Source: Leucaena leucocephala
Lineage: Eukaryota; Streptophyta; Magnoliopsida; Fabales; Fabaceae
Assembly: GCA_037074615.1 (NCBI GenBank)
Contig: CM073527.1
Span: forward strand, 6,598,848-6,662,847
Length of the DNA stretch: 64,000 nucleotides
Direction of reading: 5' to 3'
Position numbers and translations under genes: made by a program. The notes under the pieces are model-generated. The model was not told the origin of the DNA, searched no databases, and saw only the letters and a program-made list of their open reading frames with translations. The stretch's first letter is position 1, and each line of letters opens with the position of its first letter. Shown piece after piece: positions 36,127 through 49,241 of this stretch.

Positions 36127-36942
36127 GAATACTTTTTTTTTTTAAGATATCGTAGAGGTAAGGAAAATCGTTTAAGAAAAATATTATTAAAAAATATGCA
36201 TTCTATAATTTTTTTAAGATAATTTAATGTTTTAGGTAAAAAAATTTGGAGGACCAAAACTTATAATTTTAAAACTATAGAGACCAAAATCAAAATGAAG
36301 ATAAATTATAATAACCAAAATATTATATTAACACAAAGAATAATAAACAGTATGCTATAGCTAGCTGTGAGTGAATCCCCAAACGGTTTATTATCCTTGC
36401 CCAATATAGTGACACTACTAGAACAAATATTCTCCACGCATGTTATTTAGGCTTTTTGACGTCCCTTTTTTAAGGAGACGTATGTACAAGTGAAGTGGAA
36501 AGTGGCCACTTTTTTAATACAGAAAGGGACATTTATGTTGGATTGGTGATTATTTGAATCGCTTCCAATCTAAAAAAAATGTCCCTATATACAAAATTGA
36601 TATAACATCATAAATTTTGATAAAAGAGAATTATATGGAGTTGTTAAGGTTAAAAGTATTTTTCTAAAATTAAAAAGTTTAAAAGGTGAAATTTTAGAGA
36701 AATAATAATGATTGAAAATATTTTGAGACATAGGAAAAATAAAAAAAATTATGAAATGAGTATTTTAGGGGTATAGAAAATTATAGAAGAGTATTTCCCT
36801 AAAGAAGGTTTAAATAAATTAAAAGATATTTTTACATTTTTAACATTTATTTTCTTAAAATATTAAAAAATATAGTTAAAAATTATCGTTTGTCTAAATT
36901 TTTTTAAGAAATTATTTTATAAGTTAGAGAAGCGTAGAGGAA
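36127..36942. other. Unassigned AT-rich sequence
   Basis: I see no coding sequence. A CACTACTAGAACAAA word at 36,412 resembles a CACTA transposon end, but no partner end was found. Confidence 0.4.
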
Positions 36943-37086
36943 GAAATTTTTTGGAAGAATTATATCTAGGTTCTATAGAAAGAATTAAATTGTAAAAAGG
37001 TCCCAAGAAAATAGTAAAATTATTGTGAAGTCCTATGGGACATAAGATTAATTTTTTTCAATTGTAAAAAGATATAATTGCCTATA
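36943..37086 (+). repeat. Left terminal inverted repeat of the MULE
   Basis: The core aligns with the reverse complement of 53,863-54,009. Shared words include TTTGGAAGAATT, ATTAAATTGTAAAAAGGTC, TATGGGAC and CAATTGT(A/G)AAAAGA, at about 80% identity by eye. The outer boundary is uncertain. Confidence 0.75.
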
Positions 37087-37694
37087 TCAATTAAAAACAC
37101 AGTAAAGAGCAAATGTGACTTAACGTGCTAATGTGGAAAGAAGAGGAGAAAGTGTGATAAGAAAAACATCTTACTATGATCTGTATGGTGTGATCACAAC
37201 TGGTTTTGTCATCATCATGGCTATATGTTGAGGAATATTTGCCATATTTATTGTCTTTTCTTACTATAATGAGAAACTGAAGTCTCTTGCTATCAAAACT
37301 AGTGAAGTCATTTTCATATCACTGTGTTGTTATGTACCAGACTGTGGCTGAAGTGTGATCATATGGTATGCTAAATGAATAGAAAAGTAGGATTAGAGGA
37401 CATTAGCTCTATCTTACTTGTGGGTTCACTCTGTTTATTTCGGGTTTTAAAACTAATGTCAGTTTGTAGGAATTTATAGTGTATTTACTTGAGTGTAGTA
37501 AGAATAAATAAACATTAGAAAGGTTGTTGTAAATTGTGAATGACAAAACATGATCTGATATAGGAAGGAATCTTGAGTTGTTATTATAGCACACGATAAT
37601 TGTTAATATGAGTGGTTGAGTTGTTAATAATATGTGCCTAGTATAGGTTGCCATTACTAATGGCAAGTTCGTCTGTAAAGCATATATTCTGTTT

Positions 37695-39955
37695 TCTTCA
37701 TATGGGGGACAATTTGAAAATGATGGAGGAGGTCATATATATATTAGTGGTCAAGTAAGAACAATGACCATAAAGGAAAACACAACATATGATGAGTCAA
37801 AAATATTAGTAGTGTCATTTTTTATAAAAGAAATAGTGAAATTGTGATAAAGTTCACATTAAATTTGATTAACACACATTTGTTGACATATTTAATGATA
37901 AAGAAGTTAAGGATTTAATAATGTTTAATAGAGAAAGTGGACATGTGTACGGAGGAGAGAAAGCAAATAATGAGTATACACAACTTGGGATGGATGATCT
38001 AATGGAGGACCAAGATGTGTAAGATTTATGTTGTGTTGATTTCATAATGTTGTCTTGTCATATTTTGTAATATAAGTTATCATATAAGTTGTAGGAAGTT
38101 GTCATTACTTACACAATAAATTGTCATTTCCTGCAAGTTTGATGAATTGTTTGGAAGTAAGAATGTATGCACTATGTCTCCACTTACGTTGGGAAATGAG
38201 AATAAAGTATTGTCATCACTGTTTTGTGCTAACAAAATGATTCTAATAGCTATGCCGAAAATAAATTATAACAAATAGATGAGTTTGATTGTTGGAGAAG
38301 GTCAAACATTTCCAAATGTAGGGGCTCTTTGAAAGATGCTATACAAGTACAACATCGCACACAAATTTTCATATAAATTTATAAAATACAATAAACAAAA
38401 TATCATTGTGAAGTGCATGGTTAATGGATACCTATGGTACATTGGTGCATATTGTATGGGTGAATGTCAAAATTTAGAATTTTTAAGTATAAGAAGATTC
38501 ACAAGTAAACACATCCATAATGCGCAAGAAAACCTAGTTGATCTCACCTTGGAAACTCAAGTTTAACATCATCTCTAATGATTGATGCTCTTATGAGTAA
38601 TATCAATAAAATGCAAACAAAATCAGCAAGGACTTGTATAGAGACTATGTTGTGTGATTGAACTTCACTCAAGCTTATAGGGTAAAGAACAAGCATTAAT
38701 ACACGATACTGCAGAGGATTTATATAATATTATCCCTTAGATATGTGAGAGGCTTATGGAAACTGATCTACACACTATTGCTAGATGGGAAGCCTCATGG
38801 TTAAAAAGCATTAAGAGGATATTCATTACATATGGATGCTCAATTGACAGTTTTTTGCAAGGGAGTAGAACAATATTGTATATAGATAGGTTTCATTTGA
38901 ATGGTCCATATAGGGGAACAATGATTATAACCAATACATATGAAGCAGATAATGAATTATTTCCATTGGCATATGCTATTGTAAGTGGCGAGATAAATGA
39001 TGAGTGGACTTAGTTTCTCCAAAATGTTAAAGACCTCACAAGATCTATAGACATAACAATTGTGTCAAACCAGAACAATGCAATTATTATTGTTGTTAGG
39101 AATATTTTCTGCGGGGATAAACATGCCTATTTCTATCAGCATGTAAAAGAAAACTACAATGTTGTGTTCTTAAAAATCACCAGAGGCAGGGGAGAGCATC
39201 ATGGGTCCGAAGGAGGATGTAATGAACTTGTTGGATGGAATAGCATATGTGAGGCTAGAGGGAGATTTCAATGTCATAATGGGGAAGCTAAAAGCCTTCT
39301 ATCCACAGCTAGCACAATGGGTTGACACCTAAGGGGATGTAGAATGATGGGCTATGAGCAAGTTTCTATTTAAATGATTGGATAACATAATGACTAATCT
39401 TGTAGAATCATTCAATGCAAGGATTTTGCATGAGAGGAGGCACAATGTGTTTGTTCTAATACTTGAGCATCAACAGAACTTGGGCTAGAAGTTGTTTAGA
39501 AGCAAAATATCAATTGTAAATTGGAGGAATGGTGTTAGGCCAAATATTGAGACAAAGTTGATGCAGCAAGTTGCGCTTGCCATAAGTATGCATTCCCAAT
39601 CTTGGGGGAACGATGCAGTTCAGGTTGAGACATGAGGTCCCTATAAAGCAAATAACCTGACTGTTGATATGGAAGCACATACATGCATATGTTTAGCTTG
39701 GCAGATGAGTGGACTACCTTATGTACAACATGTGCCATAATCAAGCTAATGTATGGGAGTATATATATACTTGTAGATGATTGGTACATGTTATCTACCT
39801 AAGAGAAAATATAAGCTAGCAACATGAGGCCTAAAGACCCAACGGCATCATAATTAATTAAAGACAATTTTCCTCAACCCCTTATTACTAGAAGGCCTCT
39901 GGGAAGGCCAAAAAGGACAAGGATTGAGTCTCAATTTCATAACAAAAAGACTTAC
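37695..39955 (+). pseudogene. MuDR-type MULE transposase pseudogene
   Basis: The N-terminal piece (37,698-38,025) starts SYGGQFENDGGG and ends at a donor-like GATGT/GTAAG. After an intron, a MuDR DNA-binding-like domain begins VGEGQTFPNVGAL at about 38,290. The MULE DDE domain (about 38,756-39,300) has ILYIDRFHLNGPYRG with the first catalytic Asp at 38,885, then ADNELFPLAYAIVSGE. The second Asp (SD-Q motif) is Asn at 39,068-39,070. MTNLVESFNARILHERR follows at about 39,390. A SWIM zinc finger (about 39,662-39,737) keeps TCIC, but its later Cys is Tyr. The C-terminal tail has the family's RRPLGRPKRTR motif at about 39,890. Several stops and a frameshift near 39,240-39,330 mean it cannot encode a working enzyme. 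Confidence 0.88.
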
Positions 39956-40304
39956 ATAATGGAAGATTCCATGAGCCTTATCACACAGTTAAAACTTGTA
40001 AAAATCTAAACCCAAGCTGAGGAAGGGTTATGGGTTGTATATTTTACTATATAATATAGAATTATACTGATTTTTGCTTTGTAAATATGAATTTAAAGGG
40101 ATGAAAAGATTTTTTTGTAACATTCATCAATCTCTACCTTTTGGAAGGTAGACCTTGATAATTGTGACTAGGTCTGACGTACTCCTTCTGTAAATATGAA
40201 CTGACATGCTTGCAAGTTTCATATATATATATATAGTTATATTTTGACTAGAATTTTGTTATATCTAGTTCAATCTAGTTCACCTTTTGTGTGCCAAATT
40301 CTTT
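39956..40304. other. Spacer between the transposase and the minisatellite
   Basis: Presumed 3' flank of the transposase gene. I see nothing recognisable. Confidence 0.5.
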
Positions 40305-41010
40305 GGAATAGTTATTATTCACTCAACATGGGGTTGTTATTTTTCACTAGTACAATTGTTATTCCTATAATTATGGTGTTGTTAATTTCTATTGGTGTTG
40401 TTATTCCTTCAATATGGAGTTGTTATTTCCTAGTGATAGAGTTATTATTCCTTCAATACATGATTGTCATTTCCCACTAGTAGAGTTGTTATTCCTTTAG
40501 TGAGGGTTTCATTATTTTCTAGTTGTATTGTTATTCTTTCAATATAGAATTATTATTTCCTAGTGGTTGAGTTATTATTCCTTCAGTACGTTGTTGTCAT
40601 TTTCCACTAGTAAAGTTGTTATTCCTCTAGTGAGGGTGCCGTTATTTTCTAGTGGTGGAGTTGCTATTCTTTCAATACAAAGTTGTCATTTCCCATTGTG
40701 GAGTTGTTATTCCTCCAGTAAGGGTGTCATTATTTCCTACTGGTGGAGTTGTTATTCCTTTATATGGGGTTATCATTTCCTACTAGTAGAGTTGTTATTC
40801 CTCCAGTTAGAGTGTCGTTATTTTCTATTGGTATTGTTATTCCTTCAATAAGGGTTTATTATTTCCTAGTAGAGTTGTTAATTTTGTATACGTGGGGTTG
40901 TTAACTTTCCGTTGGTTGAGTTGTAATATGGTGTAGTTATTTTCCATTAGGTTAGTTGTTATTCTTTCAATATGGGGTTGTTACTTGCTATTGGTTCAGT
41001 TGTTAAATTT
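40305..41010. repeat. T-rich minisatellite inside the MULE
   Basis: About 15 or more imperfect copies of two alternating phrases occur: GAGTTGTTATTCCTTCAATA and GGGTTGT(C/T)ATTTCC(T/C)A(G/C)T. Together they form a unit of roughly 40-45 bp. The array keeps some plus-strand frames open (40,244-40,480 and 40,567-40,851), giving a Phe/Leu/Tyr/Ser-rich translation. I regard this as repeat composition rather than a gene. Confidence 0.85.
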
Positions 41011-41421
41011 TTCCCTTACATAGACTAATTTAGATAACAAACCTGTTTCATTTCTTTCATTGCAGTTGACAACTTCCCTACATAAGGAAGTAATTATACA
41101 TGTCACAATACAAATAAAGGGAATTAAATTCCTCCATCAACAAAATAACAATTATACATAATATAGCATGCTGTGTTACACATTTTTGTTCTATTTTTCA
41201 AAGTCCACATTACACTTAGATAGTAACTATTGTATTGTTCTTGCTTGGGTCATGACCACTAATAATTGACAACAATTTTTCTCGCTGTGATTTGTTGGGG
41301 TGATTCAATAACCACAATAAACAATCAACCATCACTTGGTGGAAATCATTAGCTGAGTAATTTGGCATTATATAACCTTCTTAATCTATAGCGTTGCTAT
41401 CCCAAGTCTTGAGCCACGACA

Positions 41422-42100
41422 ACACAATAAGCCCACATGAAAACCTATATTCCACAATTAATATAACAACATGATTTCCTTAAGTCAAAACCAATAACCA
41501 CAAATCAACTAAGAGGATTAGCATGCTTACATATTAGTTTGGATATGTCACTTTGGCTAGTTGACTTGAAACTGATGGTCCAAAAACTTTTAGCTTCACT
41601 ATACGAAGTACTTTTAGGAAGCAACCTTTCTGCAAAGACAAAATGCATATTGGAAAAGAAAAATCAACATTTGCCCCTATTTAACACTTAAGTAAATAAG
41701 AACTGGACATGAATAAAAGTATATACACAACTGTTCGCTACCTATTACTTCTCTTTGAATGCATGTTGCCTGCTAGTCTTCTTCTTGCTCTAAAGCTTTT
41801 TGCCTTCCTTACTTTTTTCATGCCCTTACTAACTTTGTAATCTTATAAATATGATTGTATCAACCAACAAGTCAAGAGCATAGAATTTCATCTTCTTTGT
41901 GTCAAAAATATAACAGAACCAGTGGTCATTTAAATAGGCATGCCCAAAAATGAAGTCAAAATCCCTAATGTTGTAGCCAATATGTTCTCATAACATTTGT
42001 GATTCATACCCTTCAACTAACCACTGGAAGGGATTGTCCAATATTTTCTGCATTAAGTGTGAAAATAATATATGTCTACTAACTAAACTAGTTATGTCCT
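41422..42100 (-). pseudogene. Ulp1-like (C48) cysteine protease domain, C-terminal part of the MULE's second gene
   Basis: Two exons on the minus strand. The first begins after an acceptor-like AATGCAG at about 42,058. It carries DFDFIFGHAYLNDHWFCYIF and KKMKFYALDLL, containing the catalytic His (codon 41,924-41,922, in DHW) and Asp (41,873-41,871). After an intron, NCGI-stop-VFMW carries the catalytic Cys (41,456-41,454), with a TAG two codons later. His, then Asp, then Cys is the order of the Ulp1/SENP family, which deconjugates SUMO. In-frame stops and the split gene mean it is inactive. The remainder of the gene lies at 45,310-45,830 and 49,242-49,760, beyond inserted LTRs. Confidence 0.75.
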
Positions 42101-42194
42101 TCTCATCTTGTACCAATATATTCAAGGCTATGGTCCTTACTTGTCAGTTCAAACAATAAATTAGCAAACCACAATTATAGTGCAGAATGATATA

Positions 42195-45100
42195 TGTCAT
42201 ATCCCCAATTTTCTGACCTGATGTACCTGTACATTTTATCTGCAATGGATATAAGATTCTTGGAATAAACTGTATCAGTTTGCGAAAAGAAAGGGAAGGA
42301 ATAATAACTAAGGAAAGAATAGGGACCAAAATGCAAATTGAAAAGTTTGAAGACAAAAAGTTGAAGTAGAAATAAAAGGAGGGACCTAAATGCAATTAAT
42401 GAAAAGTTCAGGGACTAAAGTGCAATTATTCAAAAGTTAAGGTACCTAAATATAAATATGGAAAAGTTGAGCCAAAACAGGCTAAAAATGTCCGGAATCA
42501 GATCAGACCCAAATTTTATCAGCAGATAGACAAAAATATTCTAGTCAGTTTAACGCAACACAGAATTTTGATTTGAGGTCCTGATTAATTGATATAAATT
42601 TCTGAAGTTGGAAGGAATTATTACAGTATTTTTCAGATCTCATAATCAGATGAGACCTTATAGAAAATTCATATATTTAATATATGAATTTATAAAATTG
42701 AGAGAGTCAGAAAAGGAATCCTGTAGAAACCATACAAGATTTTACAGTGAAATAAAATACCCGATAAATAGGATCGGGGGAGCTATAGTGTGAATTGGAC
42801 CATAAAGGTAATACAGGTAATAAGCCCATACTGAGGCCCAAATGGCGCCATCATGAGCCCATTAAGGTGACTGGACAGTTTATGTGGGCTAGAGACCAGA
42901 GCAGTCCAGGAAAAGTGTAAAATTATGAAAATGCCCCTGGATGCCCATACTGTGCCAGTGATGGATTGAGGTCATTTTGATCATTCTGGACAGGCCAAAA
43001 ATGTGGTACATGATGTAAATATGATTAATTAGAGCCATTATATGCCATAAGGTAGTACAGAGATGGGTGAAATGATAATTATGCCCTTAGGGTCAGTACA
43101 GTGCACAAAATGACACCAAGGGTATTTTGGTCATTTTCCTATGGATGGATGGCAGATAAATACTCAGTCTAACATTTTAAATAATATGAGAAGCCTAGAC
43201 ATTAATTTTTAGGATAGAATACATATCCTAGTATATTATAAAAAATTAGGAACAGAACACAATATGGTTGTTGTGAAACTGCACTGATCGGTACCGGATT
43301 GGACTATAATTTATCCAGAAGGCTCCTTGCATGGGCATCACGACACCTAACCCTCTTAGGTGTCCCATGAGCTATCCCACATGATGTCATAATTATTCTT
43401 TTTAGAAAAAGTTAAATCCAAGATTAAATGTGAGCCCGTGGATCAAATAGTAACCAAATTAATCTTGGCCATCCATTTTAACCCAAATTTTCTATAAATA
43501 CCCCCTCATTTCAGACCATGTACGGCATCCTTGAGAACCATATGGAAACTCTTGCAAAATTTCCATTCAAACAAGAAAGAAGCAACCAAAGTGAAGTAAC
43601 AAGCAAGGTAATCATCTCCCTTGATCTTGAGCTTTGTTCTAGCAAGTTAGCTCATGGTTTTAAGGGGTTTTCATGCTATATTTCCCTTATGGTTACTGTT
43701 GGAAGTTCTTCTCATATATGGTTAAAATATGAGTTTTATGTTATGGATAATTTAGACAAGCTTAAACAAGCTAGAATCAAGTGGTATAAGCTTGGGAATT
43801 CAAGTATGTTTGGATTTAGGGTTTTGTGTTCTTGCTGGTACTGTACGTGGTACTGTTCATATGATGGAATTTCATGATTTTGATGCTTCCAATGAGTTTA
43901 AAATGGAAAATTGTGTGGGGATAAAGTAGGAGAACAAGTATTGGAAGCATTGGAATCAAAATGTGAATTTTTGGAAAAAGGGACATCCATTTCGGTTTGG
44001 TACTGTAGCAATTGGTATGTTTTGATTTTGGAAATTCTGATTTCATATTTGGATTCTACATGAAAAATTATGGGGAAATGAACCATGAGAATTTATTTTG
44101 GAAAGGTGGAGGTAGGAAACATAAATTAGAGAAAGAAAGGGAGCTAGTGAAAACCTAGTCTTGGATTTGGTTTCAAGTTGAGTTGTAACTTGATATTATG
44201 TTATAATGGCTAGGTTTTGACATTTGTGAAGGAAGGAAAGCACTTAAAGAAGGTCTTGACCAAGATAGCTAAGAGGTAGCAAGGATACCTAACTATAACT
44301 CATGTTTGTTTAATTGTTTTGCTTGCTTGTTGATTATGGTGTTTGGTTGAGCTTAAGCTAATGTCATCATGTTATGATGAAGTATGAATGATTGCAACTC
44401 CTTGCAAGTTATGTCATGACAATATGCATGTTAGAGTTTGCTTATGTACCATTATTAAGTAGCTCCCATCTCATTATAACATGTTAAGCATACAATTATC
44501 CATGCATGATATTATAGTTTATGTAACTTGCTATTGGGATTTCCATGAAATCTCATTCCTTCCACATGCATAACTATGTTTTAGGTGCTGGATCATTTCA
44601 AGGTAAGAGATTAAATATTGATGAATAAGTTTGTACAATAAGTTACATGACTTACATGACACTATGGGATGATATGCTAGTATGCATAGTGTATGTTTCT
44701 GTAATCCTGTTTTGAGGCCGTGGTGATGTGACAATGTTTATGATGTTTAAATGAACGATTTTTAGACTGAAACTTGGCATGATTAAATTTAAGATACATA
44801 GATTTAAATGAACACCAAGAACGCCTCATTTGGATAAGTATCCGAATTGTTATGATTTTCCAAAGTTGGAAGTAAGATCTGGAATTGAGATAAAATGAGT
44901 GCTGAGAGGCAGTGATGTTCATGCAACGATTTCATATACCAATGAATGAGTTTTTCTATGAAATTTTATGAGCTTAAAGATAACGTCTAGATATTCAGAT
45001 CCATAGGTAACACAGTTCATTTGGATAAGTAACCAAAGAGAAATGAATTTTTGAAGTTAAGCAAAGAAACTGGAACTTCCAGATTTTACCAAATGAACAG

Positions 45101-45304
45101 TGATTTTAAACGATTAAACTAATTTCATTGGGACAAGAAAACCTCAGTTTCATATTTGTCCTTCAAATATAAGTGAACAGTAAAAGTGAACAGTATCCAA
45201 GAGTAAATCTTTTGGAAATGGATATTTTCAAAGCAAATGATCATGTAATTGGTTCCAATCACTTCTAATAAAGTATAATTGAGGTTAAAAGTAAGGATGT
45301 GACA
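42195..45304 (+). mobile_element. Solo gypsy LTR with ATATA target duplication
   Basis: It runs from TGTCATATCC to ATGTGACA, 3,110 bp. ATATA is on both sides (42,190-42,194 and 45,305-45,309). No internal region is present. It separates two parts of the Ulp1-like gene. It contains CTATAAATACCCC at 43,492-43,504 and sections matching 12,167-15,168 and 27,580-31,072. Confidence 0.9.
43492..43504 (+). promoter_or_regulatory. LTR TATA box
   Basis: CTATAAATACCCC, as in the other LTRs of the family. The plus-strand frame at 43,518-43,877 begins just after it, in the leader, and is probably not a gene. Confidence 0.7.
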
Positions 45305-45309
45305 ATATA

Positions 45310-45830
45310 AATTAGTATAGACAAACACTGGTACTTATCTATGTTCTAGGACTGAGGCAGCATATCTCACCATGAGTTAGGTGATAACCATTCATTTGTA
45401 CAAAAACCCTACAGCACTTGACACAAAAGTGAGGCACTCGAACTTGACTGGTATTTATTACATTTTGAACAGGTTACAAAATTCAATCACTTACCCTTGA
45501 TGCTTGGCACCATCACATTGACTTGTGCACATATTAAACACAACTTTCTTGTCTACTTCAATTTTCCTCTTCTTCCCAACCTTAGCCTTTGATTCAACAT
45601 AATAAGGCGATATAACAATAGGTTTCTTTTACCTCTGGATCTTCTCAATTGTGTTTGCCCCTGCTGATCCTGTTCAACTTTATCCTTACCTTCCTCAACA
45701 CTCGTGACATCACCACCTTACTCCTCATCATTTTCTCATCCTTTTACTTCAACTTCACCACCACCTTCTATACCTCCTCATTATTCCAATAAATAATAGC
45801 ATCCCTGATCTTAGAGGCTTTTTGTTGGCC
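45310..45830 (-). pseudogene. Middle exons of the MULE's Ulp1-like gene
   Basis: The minus strand encodes an acidic Gly/Glu-rich stretch, then a basic region with KKPIVISPYYVESKAKVGKK. Such segments commonly precede the protease domain in transposon Ulp1 proteins. Donor-like GGGTAAGTG (about 45,500) and CATGGTGAG (about 45,375) sites and an acceptor near 45,455 suggest small exons. Stops are present. The assignment rests on strand, order and context. Confidence 0.5.
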
Positions 45831-45963
45831 AAGTGGAAATATTTGTGGGCAATAAATTTGCTTATGACGCTATGCACATGTTAAAACTAGTTTTTAACAG
45901 ATCGACCATTAATTGTTTTTACACACATAAATAAAAAGATGCAACAATAGATCAGTATAAATC

Positions 45964-46436
45964 TACACAGATGCCGATTGGGCAGGATCACAAGAAGATG
46001 TCAATCTACCTCAGGCTATTGCATATTTGTGTGGAGAAATCTTGTCACTTGGCAAAGTTAGAAATAAAAAGTAGTGGCTAAAATTAATTCAGAATCAGAA
46101 TTGTGAGCTCTAGCTCAAGGAATCATAGAAGGGTTGTGGTTAACAAGAGTTATAGAAGAAGTCTATTTGAAGATAAATGCTCTATTGAAGCTATTTGTGA
46201 CAACAAGGCCACTATAAACATGGCCTTAAATCTATCCAACATAGTAAAACGAAACATGTGGAGGTGGACAGATACTTTATTCATGATAAAGTATAAGATG
46301 GGTTTATTTGTCTCACCTACATACTACAAGGTTATAAACTGCAGATATTCTTACAAAGGGACTACCTAAAGAAATGTTTGAGCGATTGTAGGCAAGTTGG
46401 ATATGGTCAATATTTATGATCTAACTTGAGAGGGAG
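45964..46436 (+). pseudogene. Copia pol fragment (RNase H to C-terminus)
   Basis: It starts YTDADWAGSQED at 45,964, an RNase H motif of Ty1/Copia Pol. It continues through CDNKA (46,196-46,210) to ADILTKGLPKEMFERL (46,341-46,388), the usual Copia C-terminus, followed by a stop. Frameshifts and stops lie between. The rest of the element upstream is missing. A purine tract (TTGAGAGGGAG) at 46,426-46,436 leads into the LTR. Confidence 0.9.
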
Positions 46437-46690
46437 TGTGGTATTATTCAAATATTCTAATATTGGTATTACTAATATAATAATATTAGGATATTATAGT
46501 TTGAGATATTATTGTTATTATTAGAATCAGATCAAATTTGATTTAGGTGTAGTTATGAGAGATTTGATTTTGCATAGCTAAAATCTTGGTGTATCTCATA
46601 TGATCCCTAAGAATTGTGTATATATTTGATTCATATGCCAAAGGAATAATCATTGGACATTTAAATCAATCAAAGTTCTAGAATAAATCA
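46437..46690 (+). mobile_element. 3' LTR of the Copia fragment
   Basis: It begins TGTGGTATTATTC after the polypurine tract and ends near AATAAATCA, about 254 bp, a common size for plant Copia LTRs. The right boundary is inferred from the start of the inverted gypsy LTR. Confidence 0.6.
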
Positions 46691-49241
46691 TGCAACTAAT
46701 TTCTATCTCTTCTTCATGCCTCTTCATCTTCTCCTTCATGTGAATTTCCTGTTGTGGTGGTGACATGGGGGTTAAGATTTTAGGAAAAATATCAGTAGTA
46801 AACAGAAATAATACAATGTATGCAACTATATGCTTGATGTTAATATGTGTGCATGATCATGCTTTCATAATGATATCTTACATACTTCCATGTCTCTTAC
46901 TTACAACATATGGCCATAGCATAAAAAGAAAAAAAGTATCACTTAATCATACATGTTTCACATCATCAAAGTAAGTAAACATCACATAAAACATCTAAAC
47001 AACATAAGCATACAAGTAGGAAAGTTCACTACCTCTTAATCCTTACTTTCCTTATCCTTTACATCTTTCTTTCTACTTCTCTTTGATGTGTGACTTCCCT
47101 CTTTGAGCACACAAACCAAATCCTAACATTGCATTACCATTAACTTATTACAATTCAACTTCCTTGAACATTGAACTTTATCTACTAAAGTAACTTTCTT
47201 TAATATTTGTTAATTAGCTTGGTATTTGAATCAATTGATGTCTTTACTTTACCCTACACAATTTGGCCTTTTAAATCCATTTATGAACTAAGAATTGCCA
47301 AATTCCAGTAGCTACACACTGTTTTGGATAGAATTGCATAATTTCCCTTTTTCTTTAAAAAATTCTCATTTTGGTTCTAATGCTTCCAATATTGTTTCTC
47401 TACTTTATCCCACACAATGTTTTAATTTTAAAACTATTGGAAGCATCAAAATTATAAAATTATAATCACTATTCGTGTGTGTGAAAAGAAAGTATTAGAG
47501 AAGATTTCCAAAAATTATAACTTTCAATTCCAATGCTTTGAAGGTTCTAAACTTATCCAATCCTACACAAAATCATTTTTTAAATTTAATCGAAGCATTA
47601 TATTATTGAAATTCCATCTCCTCTTATCCAAAATAGTATTGGCACAAAGGCCTCAAGAAAGAGCAAAGTCAAGAATACCAACTCAATTCAATAACTAATC
47701 ATCAAACTAGCTTGTCAAGTGTCAATTGCATGATTCTATCTTGCTTTTCTTCTTTCCTCATTTCTGTTTATATTAGGATAGCAAGTTTACCAAGAGAATA
47801 TCTCACTTTTCTACCATTAAAACTTAGGTTTTATCCTTCCAAAACTTATACAAATAAGCTAGGAAGGATTACATACCTTAAACTTTGATTACCTTGATCT
47901 CTAAGTGCCTTGAATTGCCTTTTGTCATGGCTTAAGTATCCATTTGGCCATAGTTTCCCTAAGGTCAAGAGGCCACATTTTTGATCTTAAGGGAGGGTAT
48001 TTATAGCCAAAACTTTGGTACCTTGGGACAAATATATTCCTCCTTCAACTAATTATTATAACTCCTTAATCTTGAATCTTATTGGTTAGTTCTTTGATTA
48101 ATTAACCTTAATCACAATTACATAAATTTTGATATGATTTTAATGCAAAGAATCACATGGGATAATGCTTCTTCTTCCTCCTTGGCACTATTTAGAAGGC
48201 TTGTGGGTCCCACAAGGACACCTCACAAAACACCTAACATTATCTCTTGAATTATCTTATGTTCTTTTTTTTATAAAAAATTATCCAAATCTGACTTTAG
48301 CCCCAAGATTTGCTCTTGGGCTTATTGGGCTTGTCTAGGATGCCATATTGGGCCTCTTTTAGGTCTAATACCTAATTAGCATAAATCCCAAGGTACTTTC
48401 TTTGTGCCGATATCCTTAAATTACCTTAATTTTGAGATAAATTCTAGACACCTCTTTTATTGGTTCTAACTTTTTTAAAAATTCATTCTAATATAAAATA
48501 AATTTCTTTCAAAGTCTCATATTTTTCTAAAAAGTAGAAGTCCTGATAAAAAATTTCTACATTTTACCGGTTCTGATTTCACCTGAAATTTTATAATTAA
48601 TTCTACATGACTCCTTTTTTACTTTTTTTAATTTTATAAATTATTATACTAATTATAAGAATTTACAGTCAAATTTCATTTGATTATCAGATTCATAGGA
48701 TACTATAATAACCTCCTGACTTTAGAAATTAATATCAATTTATTGGGACTTCAAATCAAAATTTTGTGTTGCGTTAAACTAATTAAAATAACTTTCTCTA
48801 TTTGTGGCAAAATTTGGAACTGAAATGCTTCTAGGCAATTTTTGGTATTTTCTAGCTTAACTTTTCATAATTACCATTTTGCCCTTGAACTTTTAGAAAT
48901 TGTACCTTAATCCCTTAACTTTTTATAGTTACACTTAATGGCCCAAAGCTTATGTCTACTTTCATTTTGCACCATGGAAATTTTAGAGTTTTTACTTTAG
49001 TCCATGTCTTTTCCAAAATGTCTATTATGTCCTTGAAATTTTTATTAATTATAATTTAGTCCCTAGACTTTCACTAAATTTAAATTTAGCCCCTTTTGTT
49101 TTACAACTTTATATATCCTCTCTTGCTTTGGCTTCAAACTTATCTAAGTCATTATATTTTCTTCTGATTACTATCCCAATCCCTTCATAACCTCTTTCCT
49201 CTATCAATCTTATACAAATAGGAAAAAATTGGGATGTTACA
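46691..49241 (-). mobile_element. Inverted gypsy LTR, truncated at its 3' end
   Basis: On the minus strand it starts TGTAACATCCCAATTTTTTC at 49,241. It carries CTATAAATACC at 48,006-47,996 and aligns with the inverted copy at 15,169-16,530 (47,030-48,380). It stops against the Copia LTR near 46,691. It separates two parts of the Ulp1-like gene. Confidence 0.8.

Noticed and set aside
36410..37817. Small CACTA element between TGACACTACTA (36,410) and TAGTAGTGTCA (37,807)
   Set aside because: The 11-bp inverted match is suggestive, but the right copy lies inside MULE transposase coding sequence and the MULE end lies between them. There is no matching 3-bp duplication.
40244..40851. Two plus-strand frames of 78 and 94 codons
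   Set aside because: They are translations of the minisatellite (repeated Phe/Leu/Ser/Tyr phrases).
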